This document shows, piece after piece, positions 13,901-19,680 of a stretch of DNA of 20,554 bases. The notes below the pieces were generated by a model, which saw only the letters and a list, made by a program, of their open reading frames with translations, had not been told where the DNA came from and made no database searches. The position numbers and the translations under genes are program-made. The DNA is from Oscillospiraceae bacterium (GTDB lineage: Bacteria; Bacillota; Clostridia; Oscillospirales; Acutalibacteraceae). The first letter of the stretch is position 1. Every line of letters begins with the position of its first letter. Location of the stretch: assembly GCA_009783605.1 (NCBI GenBank), contig WRDE01000006.1, forward strand, positions 1 through 20,554, in the 5' to 3' direction.

Positions 13901-14249
13901 CGCGCAACTGACGGCGGTATCGGTCCGGGGGTCGGAATTTATCGGCTGGTACGCGGGGAATACGCTTATAACGGATGAACCATCTTATAGATTCTGTGTG
14001 TTGGATGATGTTGCATTAACAGCGAGGTTCGAGGGTGGTATTCCGCTCGGTTGCGTCAGCCGTAATACAAAGCTCAGCGTCGCCGATGCCCGTATGATCC
14101 TTCAGCATTTAGTCGGCAAGATTGTATTGGATGATGAACAACTGGATATTGCCAATGTAAGCGGAGGTGCAAAGTTATCAGTTTCCGATGCTCGTATGAT
14201 ACTTCAGATGCTGGTCGGGAAGATCTCGGAATTTCCGCGTAAGGTTTAA
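10977..14249 (+). CDS. Secreted RCC1-repeat/lipase-like protein with dockerin-like C-terminus
   Basis: 1090 residues. A signal peptide (KK, hydrophobic core FSLVLVVVLLLTIIP, cleavage near residue 31) sends it outside the cell. Residues about 33-385 hold seven ~50-residue RCC1 repeats (pattern ALKxDGTVWAWGxNxxGQLGDG), enough for a complete seven-bladed propeller. About 410-720 is an alpha/beta-hydrolase-like domain of the class 3 lipase type: nucleophile elbow GYSRAG with Ser570, VNPNDLVP with Asp633 and NHF with His689 as likely triad. Then follow beta-type regions, an InlB B-repeat-like segment (GSEFIGWY) and two copies of KLSVxDARMILQxLVGKI. The copies look like a type I dockerin whose loop positions read C-S-N and N-S-G instead of D-N-D. 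The last ~270 codons are GC-richer than the rest. Substrate unknown; esterase or lipase action on host or plant material is inference. Confidence 0.85.
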   Translation: MKKAYLKMFSLVLVVVLLLTIIPTGIIAIKAADTFWTEPMVAAGSADTVVLKSDGTVWACGYNTTCDKYTLIKVQNLNNIIAISTGMEGFIIALKNDGTVWAWGRNDFGQLGDGSTIRKTTPVQVKNLNNIIAISAGAFHSIALKNDGTVWTWGYNHYGQLGDNSTINRNIPVQIQNLNNIIAVEAGDYHTVALKEDKTAWIWGASTGDIYNIGSTIDSMIPTQIQSLNNIVDISAGCWYTAAFKSDGTIWAWGSNHYGQLGDGTENDASSPMKIENLNNVIKIAEGIFFIVVLKNDGTVYAWGQNNYGHLGDGTHYSKLAPVQVKNLDNIIDIATGVHHSVALKSDGTIWTWGANGGYLCDGTTTDRPTPIQVVGENGVGYFNVYGNGGGTTNPSQPITGKFAYMGGFGNKPSDEVKDKATFDYNDNYFDKTSYKYNHDLAKMSLALAMATYDRNELEKIFTKIGFNESNLFYTNNYYKESNRNQDKTKPDDIGVGIASKKIGEYTVVAVSMRGFMYYTEWAGNFTVGNGTYHEGFKKACDDIVYKEITKYLNDYNISGNIKLWIMGYSRAGAVANLLAGRLNKGDRFNNKIQLDNKNIYTYCFEPPAGVKNTEIKGGVNHGNIFNIVNPNDLVPMVAPSGWEFVRYGTDIFLPSKETNGTKYKGLFENMKAEYNLYRDNGDVDLINHFLVEKHIKTLTGIIMVPQIVSQENFLTEVFHNVTKTHTNKEYVDNIQTKQRQQCINAKGLSATLDTLWFLINTQTLDNLKTIAFNSTNIKSAHYADLCYSWINTLDGKYMEKMVDDSVKKMCVYRKVFVNCPVDIEVYDNTNILVAKIINDEPQELPGGSLFATVDENGQKVIYCPTDEEFTFKITATGSGTMTYSVQEYSLSEAKATRAVNFYEVPLTPGKQFESTVSEVSEQTDAAYTLAETGKPAITPSEEMKGEAVQYFSVDADIEGVGAVYGTGSRVKGNFAQLTAVSVRGSEFIGWYAGNTLITDEPSYRFCVLDDVALTARFEGGIPLGCVSRNTKLSVADARMILQHLVGKIVLDDEQLDIANVSGGAKLSVSDARMILQMLVGKISEFPRKV

Positions 14250-14320
14250 TCTCTCCGGGTCTATTTCCCCACCCCTCTGGGTCGGGTGAGATTCATTTTT
14301 AATCTTGTTATTACAAAAAG
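14250..14320 (+). terminator. Weak terminator-like hairpin after the RCC1-lipase gene
   Basis: CACCC and GGGTG near 14266-14288 form a short stem, enclosed by ATCTC/GAGAT and followed by attttta. The stem is short and the T-run interrupted, so efficiency is doubtful. Confidence 0.4.
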
Positions 14321-14323
14321 TAT

Positions 14324-14352
14324 TTGACACAGGAAAAAGAATATGGTATTCT
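14324..14352 (+). promoter_or_regulatory. Promoter of the repeat-protein gene
   Basis: Perfect TTGACA (14324-14329), 17 nt, then TATTCT (14347-14352). It precedes a leader of about 150 nt that contains hairpins before the ATG at 14513. Confidence 0.75.
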
Positions 14353-14365
14353 TACAATTAGAAAT

Positions 14366-14497
14366 ACAGCACCATTCCAAACGTTTCACCGAAGTATATT
14401 AGTTCGACCTTGGAACGGTTCGGGTCATTGATAATCTCCAGATATTGCCAGCCATTGTTGTTGGGGATGGCTGGAGATATTTTTAAGACGGTTTTTT
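14366..14497 (+). promoter_or_regulatory. Structured 5' leader with a terminator-like hairpin (possible attenuator)
   Basis: Two folds are visible between the promoter and the gene: CC-TTCCAA (about 14373) with TTGGAA-GG (about 14411), and CCAGCCAT (about 14449) with ATGGCTGG (about 14469), followed by agatattttt. ATCTCCAG upstream can also pair with CTGGAGAT, sharing the CTGG, so two alternative stems compete. This is the geometry of an attenuator or riboswitch expression platform, but I recognise no riboswitch consensus. Confidence 0.4.
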
Positions 14498-14512
14498 TAA
14501 GAGAGGGTAATC

Positions 14513-15094
14513 ATGCTTATAAAACTAAAAAATTTATTTTCCAAAAAAACAAAATCAAGATTTTCAAAATTTGCTGATATGATACGTATGAACGAACCAC
14601 TTCCTAAAAACGTTCTAATATATCCTACACCAACTTCTAATGGAGCTACGTTTGGGGTTCTTCACGAAGGTTACACATTCTTTGAAGTATTTAATTGTGA
14701 CGAAAAAGGAAACGTTAAAAATATATCTTGTGGATTCGTAAGTCTATTAAAATATGCCAATATGAAGCGAAATGGCGAAAAACTTCCTGAAGATTTGCAA
14801 GTATATCTAAAACCACTTCTCCACGGGGGAACTTTCTTTGTTGTTATTTCAGGAGCGTTTCCTACTGAAATACACGAGTGTAATGAAAAAGGAAACAGTA
14901 TATATCAAATACACGCATTTGATTTTTGGAATTATGCTAATATGAAATATAAAAACGAACCGCTTCCCAAAAATGTTCAGGTATGCATTGGATCAACCCC
15001 TAATGGAGGAGTTTTTTCTGTTGCTTTTAAATATGCCAACCAAACGACAATATTCGAATGCGATGAGCGTGGGAATTGTATATTTATAACGTAA
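14513..15094 (+). CDS. Protein of three tandem 60-residue repeats, function unknown
   Basis: 193 residues, no signal peptide; start at ATG 14513 with AGAGAGGG just upstream. After a basic N-terminus (LKNLFSKKTKSRF) come three copies of one unit, in register at residues about 20, 80 and 140. Each has an (A)xMKRNxExLPxxVxV segment, a PTxNGGxFxV strand and an EC(D/N)ExGN turn. The period is almost exactly 60. Every copy keeps a Cys before D/N-E-x-GN. The alternating strands suggest a small beta-rich fold or beta-solenoid-like array. I do not recognise a named family. The neighbouring lipoprotein gene has one copy of the same unit, so the two arose by duplication and probably work together, one cytoplasmic and one on the membrane surface. 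AT-rich, like the rest of the cargo. Confidence 0.8.
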   Translation: MLIKLKNLFSKKTKSRFSKFADMIRMNEPLPKNVLIYPTPTSNGATFGVLHEGYTFFEVFNCDEKGNVKNISCGFVSLLKYANMKRNGEKLPEDLQVYLKPLLHGGTFFVVISGAFPTEIHECNEKGNSIYQIHAFDFWNYANMKYKNEPLPKNVQVCIGSTPNGGVFSVAFKYANQTTIFECDERGNCIFIT

Positions 15095-15165
15095 AATTGT
15101 GATAATTAGTCAATTGGATAAACTTAATAAATTTATTTAATTTATATTTTACGAGGTATTTGAGT

Positions 15166-15534
15166 TTGAAAAAGCTATTTGTTTTAATTCTTGCACTATT
15201 ATTAATAGCGGCATTATCATCATGTACATTAAAAAATTTTGACGATAATAATGAAATCGTCAGCAATGCCAACGAAAATTTTTCTGAAAATTCTAATATT
15301 CCGGATTTAAATGCCAAAGAAGACTTAAATGGATTAAATTTTTTAGACCTTGCCGATATGAAGCGCCGAGGGGAAGAACTTCCGGAAGGTGTCATGGTAA
15401 GTCTTGAACCGACACCTAACGGCGGCGTTTTTTCTGTTGCGTTTATTTACGGCAACCAAATGGAAATTCACGAATGCGATGAAGAAGGAAATGTTATATG
15501 CCGTACATATGGATATATTAATGATACAGAATAA
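15166..15534 (+). CDS. Lipoprotein with one copy of the 60-residue repeat
   Basis: 122 residues. Start chosen at TTG 15166: GAGG lies 9 nt upstream, whereas the TTG at 15160 is only 3 nt away and no ATG is available. The N-terminus is a lipoprotein signal peptide (KKLFVLILALLLIAA) with lipobox LSSC, lipidated Cys20. An Asn/Asp/Glu-rich linker (21-58) leads to one repeat unit at about 60-115 (LADMKRRGEELPEGVMV, PTPNGGVFSVAF, IHECDEEGNVI), closest to the third repeat of the gene upstream. It is expected outside the membrane. It follows the repeat protein by 71 nt with no clear terminator between, so cotranscription is likely. Function unknown. Confidence 0.78.
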   Translation: MKKLFVLILALLLIAALSSCTLKNFDDNNEIVSNANENFSENSNIPDLNAKEDLNGLNFLDLADMKRRGEELPEGVMVSLEPTPNGGVFSVAFIYGNQMEIHECDEEGNVICRTYGYINDTE

Positions 15535-15602
15535 ATATATGAACCCGATTCTATGGATGATTGATAACGAAGAGAATTTTTTCACTTTTTTCAAACTAAC
15601 TA

Positions 15603-15631
15603 TTGACTTCCACCCCAACACCCGATATAAT
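15603..15631 (+). promoter_or_regulatory. Promoter of tRNA-Val
   Basis: TTGACT (15603-15608), 17 nt, perfect TATAAT (15626-15631), 33 nt upstream of the tRNA. Confidence 0.85.
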
Positions 15632-15664
15632 AATAAAGTTAGTAAATTTGCTCCTTATTTATAT

Positions 15665-15738
15665 GGGCGTATAGCTCAGCTGGTTAGAGCGCTCGCTTCA
15701 CACGCGAGAGGTCAACGGTTCAAGTCCGTTTATGCCCA
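15665..15738 (+). tRNA. tRNA-Val (CAC), no encoded CCA
   Basis: Acceptor GGGCGTA/TATGCCC (one G-U), D-stem GCTC/GAGC, anticodon stem CTCGC/GCGAG around TTCACAC, T-arm AACGG TTCAAGT CCGTT, discriminator A followed by TTG. Monocistronic, with a promoter upstream and a terminator 12 nt downstream. It marks the right edge of the AT-rich block. Confidence 0.94.
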
Positions 15739-15750
15739 TTGGAAAAATTT

Positions 15751-15792
15751 AAACACAAAACACGACGATCCGGTTGTGTTTTGTGTTTTTCC
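15751..15792 (+). terminator. Terminator of tRNA-Val
   Basis: AAACACAAAACAC (15751-15763) and GTGTTTTGTGTTT (15776-15788) form a perfect 13-bp stem with a 12-nt loop, ending in a T-run (tttttcctttt). Confidence 0.88.
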
Positions 15793-15867
15793 TTTTCATT
15801 ATTTGAAGCACACCACCATTTCCATCAAAAAGCAATCATAAAAAAATCCAGAAAATGCCGATAATTC

Positions 15868-15896
15868 TTGACTTTCCGCCCGATTTAGCGTATAGT
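15868..15896 (+). promoter_or_regulatory. Promoter of the redox operon
   Basis: TTGACT (15868-15873), 17 nt, TATAGT (15891-15896), 32 nt upstream of the first ATG. It would drive the NuoE-like gene and probably the genes after it. Confidence 0.75.
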
Positions 15897-15928
15897 TTTT
15901 AAGAATTTGTTTTCAGAAAGCGGGCGGG

Positions 15929-16447
15929 ATGAAGATGACATGCAATTGCGCGGAGAATAAGTCCTGGAAATTTTCGGATCCGGAGATCGATATCGCGTTG
16001 CTGGAGCCGACGTTGGAAAAATACGGGGATGTCGCGGGCAGCCTGATCACCGTGCTGCAGAAGGCGCAGGAGCTGTACGGCTATCTGCCGGTGGATCTGC
16101 AGGCCTATATCGCCTGCCGTCTCGGCGTCAAGCCGGCCAAGGTGATGGGCGTTGTTACGTTTTATACCCAATTTCGCACCAAGCCGGTGGGGAAAAATCT
16201 GATCCTGCTCTGCCAGGGGACCGCCTGTCATGTCAACGGCTCGTCCGGCATTGAGCAGGCGATCCGGGAATTCCTCGGGACCGAAGAGGGGGAGATCACC
16301 GCCGACGGCCTGTTCACCTACAACAACGTCGCCTGTCTCGGCTGCTGCAGCCTGTCGCCGGTGATGATGATCGGGGACAAGACCTATGGGAATCTGACCA
16401 AGGATAAAGCGGTGAAGATTTTGAAGGAGATTGCGGCGGAGGGATAA
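15929..16447 (+). CDS. NuoE/HydC-like [2Fe-2S] subunit of an NADH-linked hydrogenase or dehydrogenase
   Basis: 172 residues, the size of NuoE (24 kDa subunit) and HydC. An N-terminal helical bundle (LEPTLEKYGDVAGSLITVLQ, YGYLPVDLQAYIACRLGV, VVTFYTQFRTKPVGK) leads into a thioredoxin-like domain with the four ligands of its cluster: CQGTAC (C-x4-C) and CLGCC (C-x3-C). The protein relays electrons within a complex with the NuoF/HydB-like subunit encoded 1.2 kb downstream. The start could be ATG 15929 or the ATG two codons later; the ribosome-binding site (GGGCGGG) is weak for both. It is the first gene of the operon behind a good promoter. Not assigned to hydrogenase or formate dehydrogenase because the catalytic subunit is outside the window. 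Confidence 0.9.
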   Translation: MKMTCNCAENKSWKFSDPEIDIALLEPTLEKYGDVAGSLITVLQKAQELYGYLPVDLQAYIACRLGVKPAKVMGVVTFYTQFRTKPVGKNLILLCQGTACHVNGSSGIEQAIREFLGTEEGEITADGLFTYNNVACLGCCSLSPVMMIGDKTYGNLTKDKAVKILKEIAAEG

Positions 16448-16508
16448 GTTTGCAGGACGGCGTCCGCACGGTTGGTATAGCGTATATTTTGTGCAGGAGG
16501 TTTTATGC

Positions 16509-17546
16509 ATGATAAACCAAAACACCCCCTCCCATTTTATGGTTACCGAGCGGGGCGTCCGCAAACCCGGCCGTCACGGTCCGCACAGTATGGCTTTCCC
16601 CTGCATGATGAGCGCGCTTAAGGTATATATGGGTTTGGAGCAACGACACTGTCTGGTACACGCGCATAATGTGGATTGGATCAACGATTTGGATTATCAT
16701 TTTCATATGGGCGTTTCTACCGAAGGATTCGGGCTGCGCTATCATTTTGGCACCGATGTTTTGCTGACAGGCCGTTGGGGTATTCAACCCTTAACGGATT
16801 GCATGGAAGCGGAAGGCTTTGACTTTCATCTTGTGATGTATAATAACGCGGACAGCAAACCGGCCATAGCGCAGGATGCCGCCGCGCATTTATCCAAAGA
16901 TCTGCCGATACTTGTGTTTGATAACGCCGGCAATTGTCATTTGGGTATCGGATATCAGGACAGCGGAAATATTTTGATCCGGTCGTCAAACGCAAGCGGC
17001 GTTAAACTATTAAAAAATGCCAAAGCGGACGCCGGTTGGTTGGATAAAATAAGCGGCGTTGTCTTTATAGATGGAGTGAAGGCCCCGGCGGCAAAAAACG
17101 GTATTGTAATCAATGCGCTGAAACGGGCGGCGGAAATGCTGACCGAAACAGAAACGGTCCAAAGCGAATACGGCTATGGGAAACACATGTGGGAAAAATG
17201 GATCACCAGATTAGAAGATGACAGCCATTATCGGGCAAAATCGAATAAGATGAAATACATCTCCCCCGAAAAGTTCGATTTGGCCGAGCGAAGGTGTTAC
17301 GCGCATGATTTCTTTGCCGATGCGGAGAATTGTCTGGGCGAAGGGATATTGCAGACCGCCAGAAGCGCTTTTATGCAGATCCACGATAAAATGTGGGATG
17401 TGCACCGGTTGACTACAGGGAATAACGAGGGAAAAGCATTGGAGCGCGAAACGCGTGATAAGATTATTACTATCCTGCGGGAGTGTCAGAGCCTCGACCT
17501 CAAAGCCGCCGAAAACATCCGGCAGGTATTGGCGGCACAACAGTAG
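16509..17546 (+). CDS. Unknown 345-residue protein inserted in the redox operon
   Basis: Start chosen at ATG 16509, 8 nt after a perfect AGGAGG; a shifted ATG at 16505 leads to a different, non-coding-looking frame. Soluble, no signal peptide or membrane helix. The N-terminus (KPGRHGPHSMAFPCMMSALK, then STEGFGLRYHFGTD) resembles the BtrH_N/C39-peptidase-like group, where a Cys and later His act in acyl transfer or peptide cleavage; Cys32 would be the candidate. This is a weak, by-eye suggestion. The C-terminal third is helical and charged (KWITRLEDDSHYRAKSNKMK; RETRDKIITILREC). It is lower in GC than its neighbours and separates two subunits that are normally adjacent, so it looks like a later insertion. 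A terminator-like hairpin follows at 17553-17582. Confidence 0.75.
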   Translation: MINQNTPSHFMVTERGVRKPGRHGPHSMAFPCMMSALKVYMGLEQRHCLVHAHNVDWINDLDYHFHMGVSTEGFGLRYHFGTDVLLTGRWGIQPLTDCMEAEGFDFHLVMYNNADSKPAIAQDAAAHLSKDLPILVFDNAGNCHLGIGYQDSGNILIRSSNASGVKLLKNAKADAGWLDKISGVVFIDGVKAPAAKNGIVINALKRAAEMLTETETVQSEYGYGKHMWEKWITRLEDDSHYRAKSNKMKYISPEKFDLAERRCYAHDFFADAENCLGEGILQTARSAFMQIHDKMWDVHRLTTGNNEGKALERETRDKIITILRECQSLDLKAAENIRQVLAAQQ

Positions 17547-17552
17547 ATCTTG

Positions 17553-17584
17553 TACCGTATCGCCCTCGGCGCCCGGTATTTTCG
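17553..17584 (+). terminator. Weak terminator or attenuator before the NuoF-like gene
   Basis: TACCG (17553-17557) pairs with CGGTA (17574-17578) and inside it CGCC (17561-17564) with GGCG (17568-17571), 3-nt loop, followed by tttt. The short T-run suggests partial termination within the operon. Confidence 0.4.
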
Positions 17585-17616
17585 GAAAATGATTTCTATA
17601 TAAGGAAGTGCTTACC

Positions 17617-19353
17617 ATGAGAATCACTGTCGGAAAAGGCAGCTGCGGCATCGCCGCCGGCGCCGCCGAAATATTCAACATATTGAAAGACGCCGGCGTA
17701 CCGGCCGTGGTGACCGGCTGTATCGGCATGTGTTACCTCGAGCCGATCGTCAATGTGGATGACCGGACTTTTGTCCGGGTCACCCCCGACGCCGCCCGGG
17801 AAATTTTGAAATTTATCCGGGGAGAGGAGAACGGCGCCGAACAATATGCCATCCCGCAGGAGGATCTGGACAACCTCAGTGTCCAGCACCGGATCGCGCT
17901 GGCTAACTGCGGCATCATCGACCCGGAGAATATTGCCGAATATATCGCCCGGGAGGGGTATGCGGCGGCGAAAAAATGTATCGCCGCAATGTCCCCCGAG
18001 GACGTTATTGCCGAAATGAAGGCCTCCGGGCTCGGCGGGCGCGGCGGCGCGGGATTTTCGACCGGGCTGAAATGGAGCTTTGCCCGGGCCGAAAAGGGGG
18101 ACAAAAAATATCTGATCTGCAACGCCGACGAGGGCGACCCCGGCGCGTTTATGGACCGGGCGGTTATCGAAGGCGACCCCCACAACCTGATTGAGGGGAT
18201 GATCATCGGCGCCTACGCCATCGGCTCGGACGAGGTTCCCATCGCAATGGAAGGCATCGTCTATGTCCGCGCCGAATATCCGCTGGCTATTATCCGGTTA
18301 GAGCAGGCGCTGGGACAGGCCCGGGAGCGGGGGATGCTGGGGAAAAATATCTTCGGCAGCGATTTTTCCTTCGATATCCGCATCAAAGCCGGCGCCGGCG
18401 CGTTTGTCTGCGGCGAGGAAACGGCATTGATCGCCTCGCTGGAGGGCGAGCGCGGGATGCCGCGGCTGAAACCGCCGTTTCCGGCGCAGAAGGGGTATTG
18501 GAAAAAGCCCAGCAATATCAACAACGTCGAGACCTACGCCAATGTGCCGTGGATCCTCCGCAACGGCGGCGCGGCCTTCGCGGCGATGGGGACCGAGAAT
18601 TCCAAGGGTACCAAGGTGTTCGCGCTGACCGGCAAGGTCGCCAAGGGCGGGCTGGCCGAGGTGCCGATGGGGAAGACGCTGCGCGACGTCATCTACGGCG
18701 TCGGCGGCGGCATCAAAAACGGCCGGGAATTCAAAGCGGTCCAGATGGGCGGCCCCTCCGGCGGCTGTATCCCCGCCGAACTGATCGACACCCAGATCGA
18801 CTACCGCACCCTGGCCGCCACCGGCGCCATCATGGGCTCGGGCGGCATGGTGGTGATGGACGAGACCACCTGCATGGTGGACATGGCCCGGTTCTTCTTG
18901 GATTTCACCTGCAAGGAGAGCTGCGGCAAATGTATCCACTGCCGGATCGGCAACCGCCGGATGTTAGAAATTCTCGAACGCATCTGCGCCGGCGACGGCC
19001 GGGAGGGGGATATCGAGCTGCTGAGCGATCTCGCCGAGCAGATCAAGGCCGGTTCCCTCTGCCAGTTAGGGATGACCGCGCCGAATCCGGTGCTGACCAC
19101 GCTGCGGTATTTCCGCAATGAGTATGAGGATCATATTCACAATAAAAAGTGCACCGCGCACCAGTGCAAGCCGCTGCTGACCTATGCGATCGACCCGGAG
19201 AAATGTACCGGCTGCACCCTGTGCGCGAGAAAATGTCCCGGCAAGGCGATTGCGGGTGAAGTCAAGAAGGTACATGTGATTGATATGGACAAGTGTACCA
19301 AATGCGGCAAGTGCAGTGAGGTTTGCCGGTTTGGGGCGGTTGTTGTGGATTAA
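17617..19353 (+). CDS. NuoF/HydB-like NADH-oxidising flavo-iron-sulfur subunit
   Basis: 578 residues. ATG 17617 is used, 8 nt after AAGGAAG; the GTG at 17608 overlaps that site. Order of parts: an N-terminal [2Fe-2S] thioredoxin-like domain (GSCGIAAGA, VTGCIGMC; three cysteines visible), NADH/FMN-binding core (GLGGRGGAGFSTGLKW; CNADEGDPGAFMDR; CGEETALIASLEGERG), SLBB region, a [4Fe-4S] motif ESCGKCIHCR with a fourth Cys in GSLCQLG, and a C-terminal double [4Fe-4S] ferredoxin domain (CTGCTLCARKCP; CTKCGKCSEVC). This layout is that of HydB of electron-bifurcating [FeFe]-hydrogenases and of related NADH-dependent formate dehydrogenases; it oxidises NADH or reduces NAD+ in the cytoplasm. It partners the NuoE-like product of 15929-16447 and the flavoprotein downstream. 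Confidence 0.93.
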   Translation: MRITVGKGSCGIAAGAAEIFNILKDAGVPAVVTGCIGMCYLEPIVNVDDRTFVRVTPDAAREILKFIRGEENGAEQYAIPQEDLDNLSVQHRIALANCGIIDPENIAEYIAREGYAAAKKCIAAMSPEDVIAEMKASGLGGRGGAGFSTGLKWSFARAEKGDKKYLICNADEGDPGAFMDRAVIEGDPHNLIEGMIIGAYAIGSDEVPIAMEGIVYVRAEYPLAIIRLEQALGQARERGMLGKNIFGSDFSFDIRIKAGAGAFVCGEETALIASLEGERGMPRLKPPFPAQKGYWKKPSNINNVETYANVPWILRNGGAAFAAMGTENSKGTKVFALTGKVAKGGLAEVPMGKTLRDVIYGVGGGIKNGREFKAVQMGGPSGGCIPAELIDTQIDYRTLAATGAIMGSGGMVVMDETTCMVDMARFFLDFTCKESCGKCIHCRIGNRRMLEILERICAGDGREGDIELLSDLAEQIKAGSLCQLGMTAPNPVLTTLRYFRNEYEDHIHNKKCTAHQCKPLLTYAIDPEKCTGCTLCARKCPGKAIAGEVKKVHVIDMDKCTKCGKCSEVCRFGAVVVD

Positions 19354-19467
19354 AGCGGTTTGACCCGTAGTTTGTAATGTATGATAAATAAATACGGTCA
19401 ACCCGCGCGGATGGAATTTAGAAGGAGCATAAACACGTTTTATTGATATACATTGGGGGGGTAGGTT

Positions 19468-19659
19468 ATGGCGAAGAAGGATGGCCGGTTTGAAATTGTT
19501 TTAAGGGAATCATTGGGTCTTACTCATTACGCGGTTATTATACGAGATAGAGTTACAGGTGTTCTTTATCTTCAGACCATTTTAAACGGCGCCAGCGGTT
19601 TGACGCCGTTGCTGGATGGTGACGGTAAGCCGATTGTGGATTTGCAGGAATATGAATAA
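19468..19659 (+). CDS. DUF6440-like small protein
   Basis: 63 residues, start at ATG 19468 behind a G-rich run (GGGGGGG, 6 nt spacing). The sequence RFEIV...YAVIIRDRVTGVLYL...GASGLTPLLDGDGKPI matches what I recall of DUF6440, a small beta-rich family of unknown function common in Firmicutes; the TGVxYL and GLTPLLDxDGKP segments are the hallmark. Only 21 nt separate it from the flavoprotein gene, so it is cotranscribed with it. A 114-nt gap with an imperfect inverted repeat (19360-19405) lies upstream. No cysteine or membrane segment links it to redox function. Confidence 0.75.
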   Translation: MAKKDGRFEIVLRESLGLTHYAVIIRDRVTGVLYLQTILNGASGLTPLLDGDGKPIVDLQEYE

Positions 19660-19680
19660 CGGATTTTCGAGGTGCGGATT

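Noticed and set aside
15404..15841. 145-codon frame across the lipoprotein end and tRNA-Val
   Set aside because: It overlaps a better-supported gene in another frame and then reads straight through a complete tRNA and its terminator.
19362..19372. TGACCCGTA, inverted match to the end of tRNA-Glu (TACGGGTCA)
   Set aside because: Nine bases in inverted orientation in a region of otherwise ordinary operon spacer is likely chance, and direct orientation would be expected for an attachment site.
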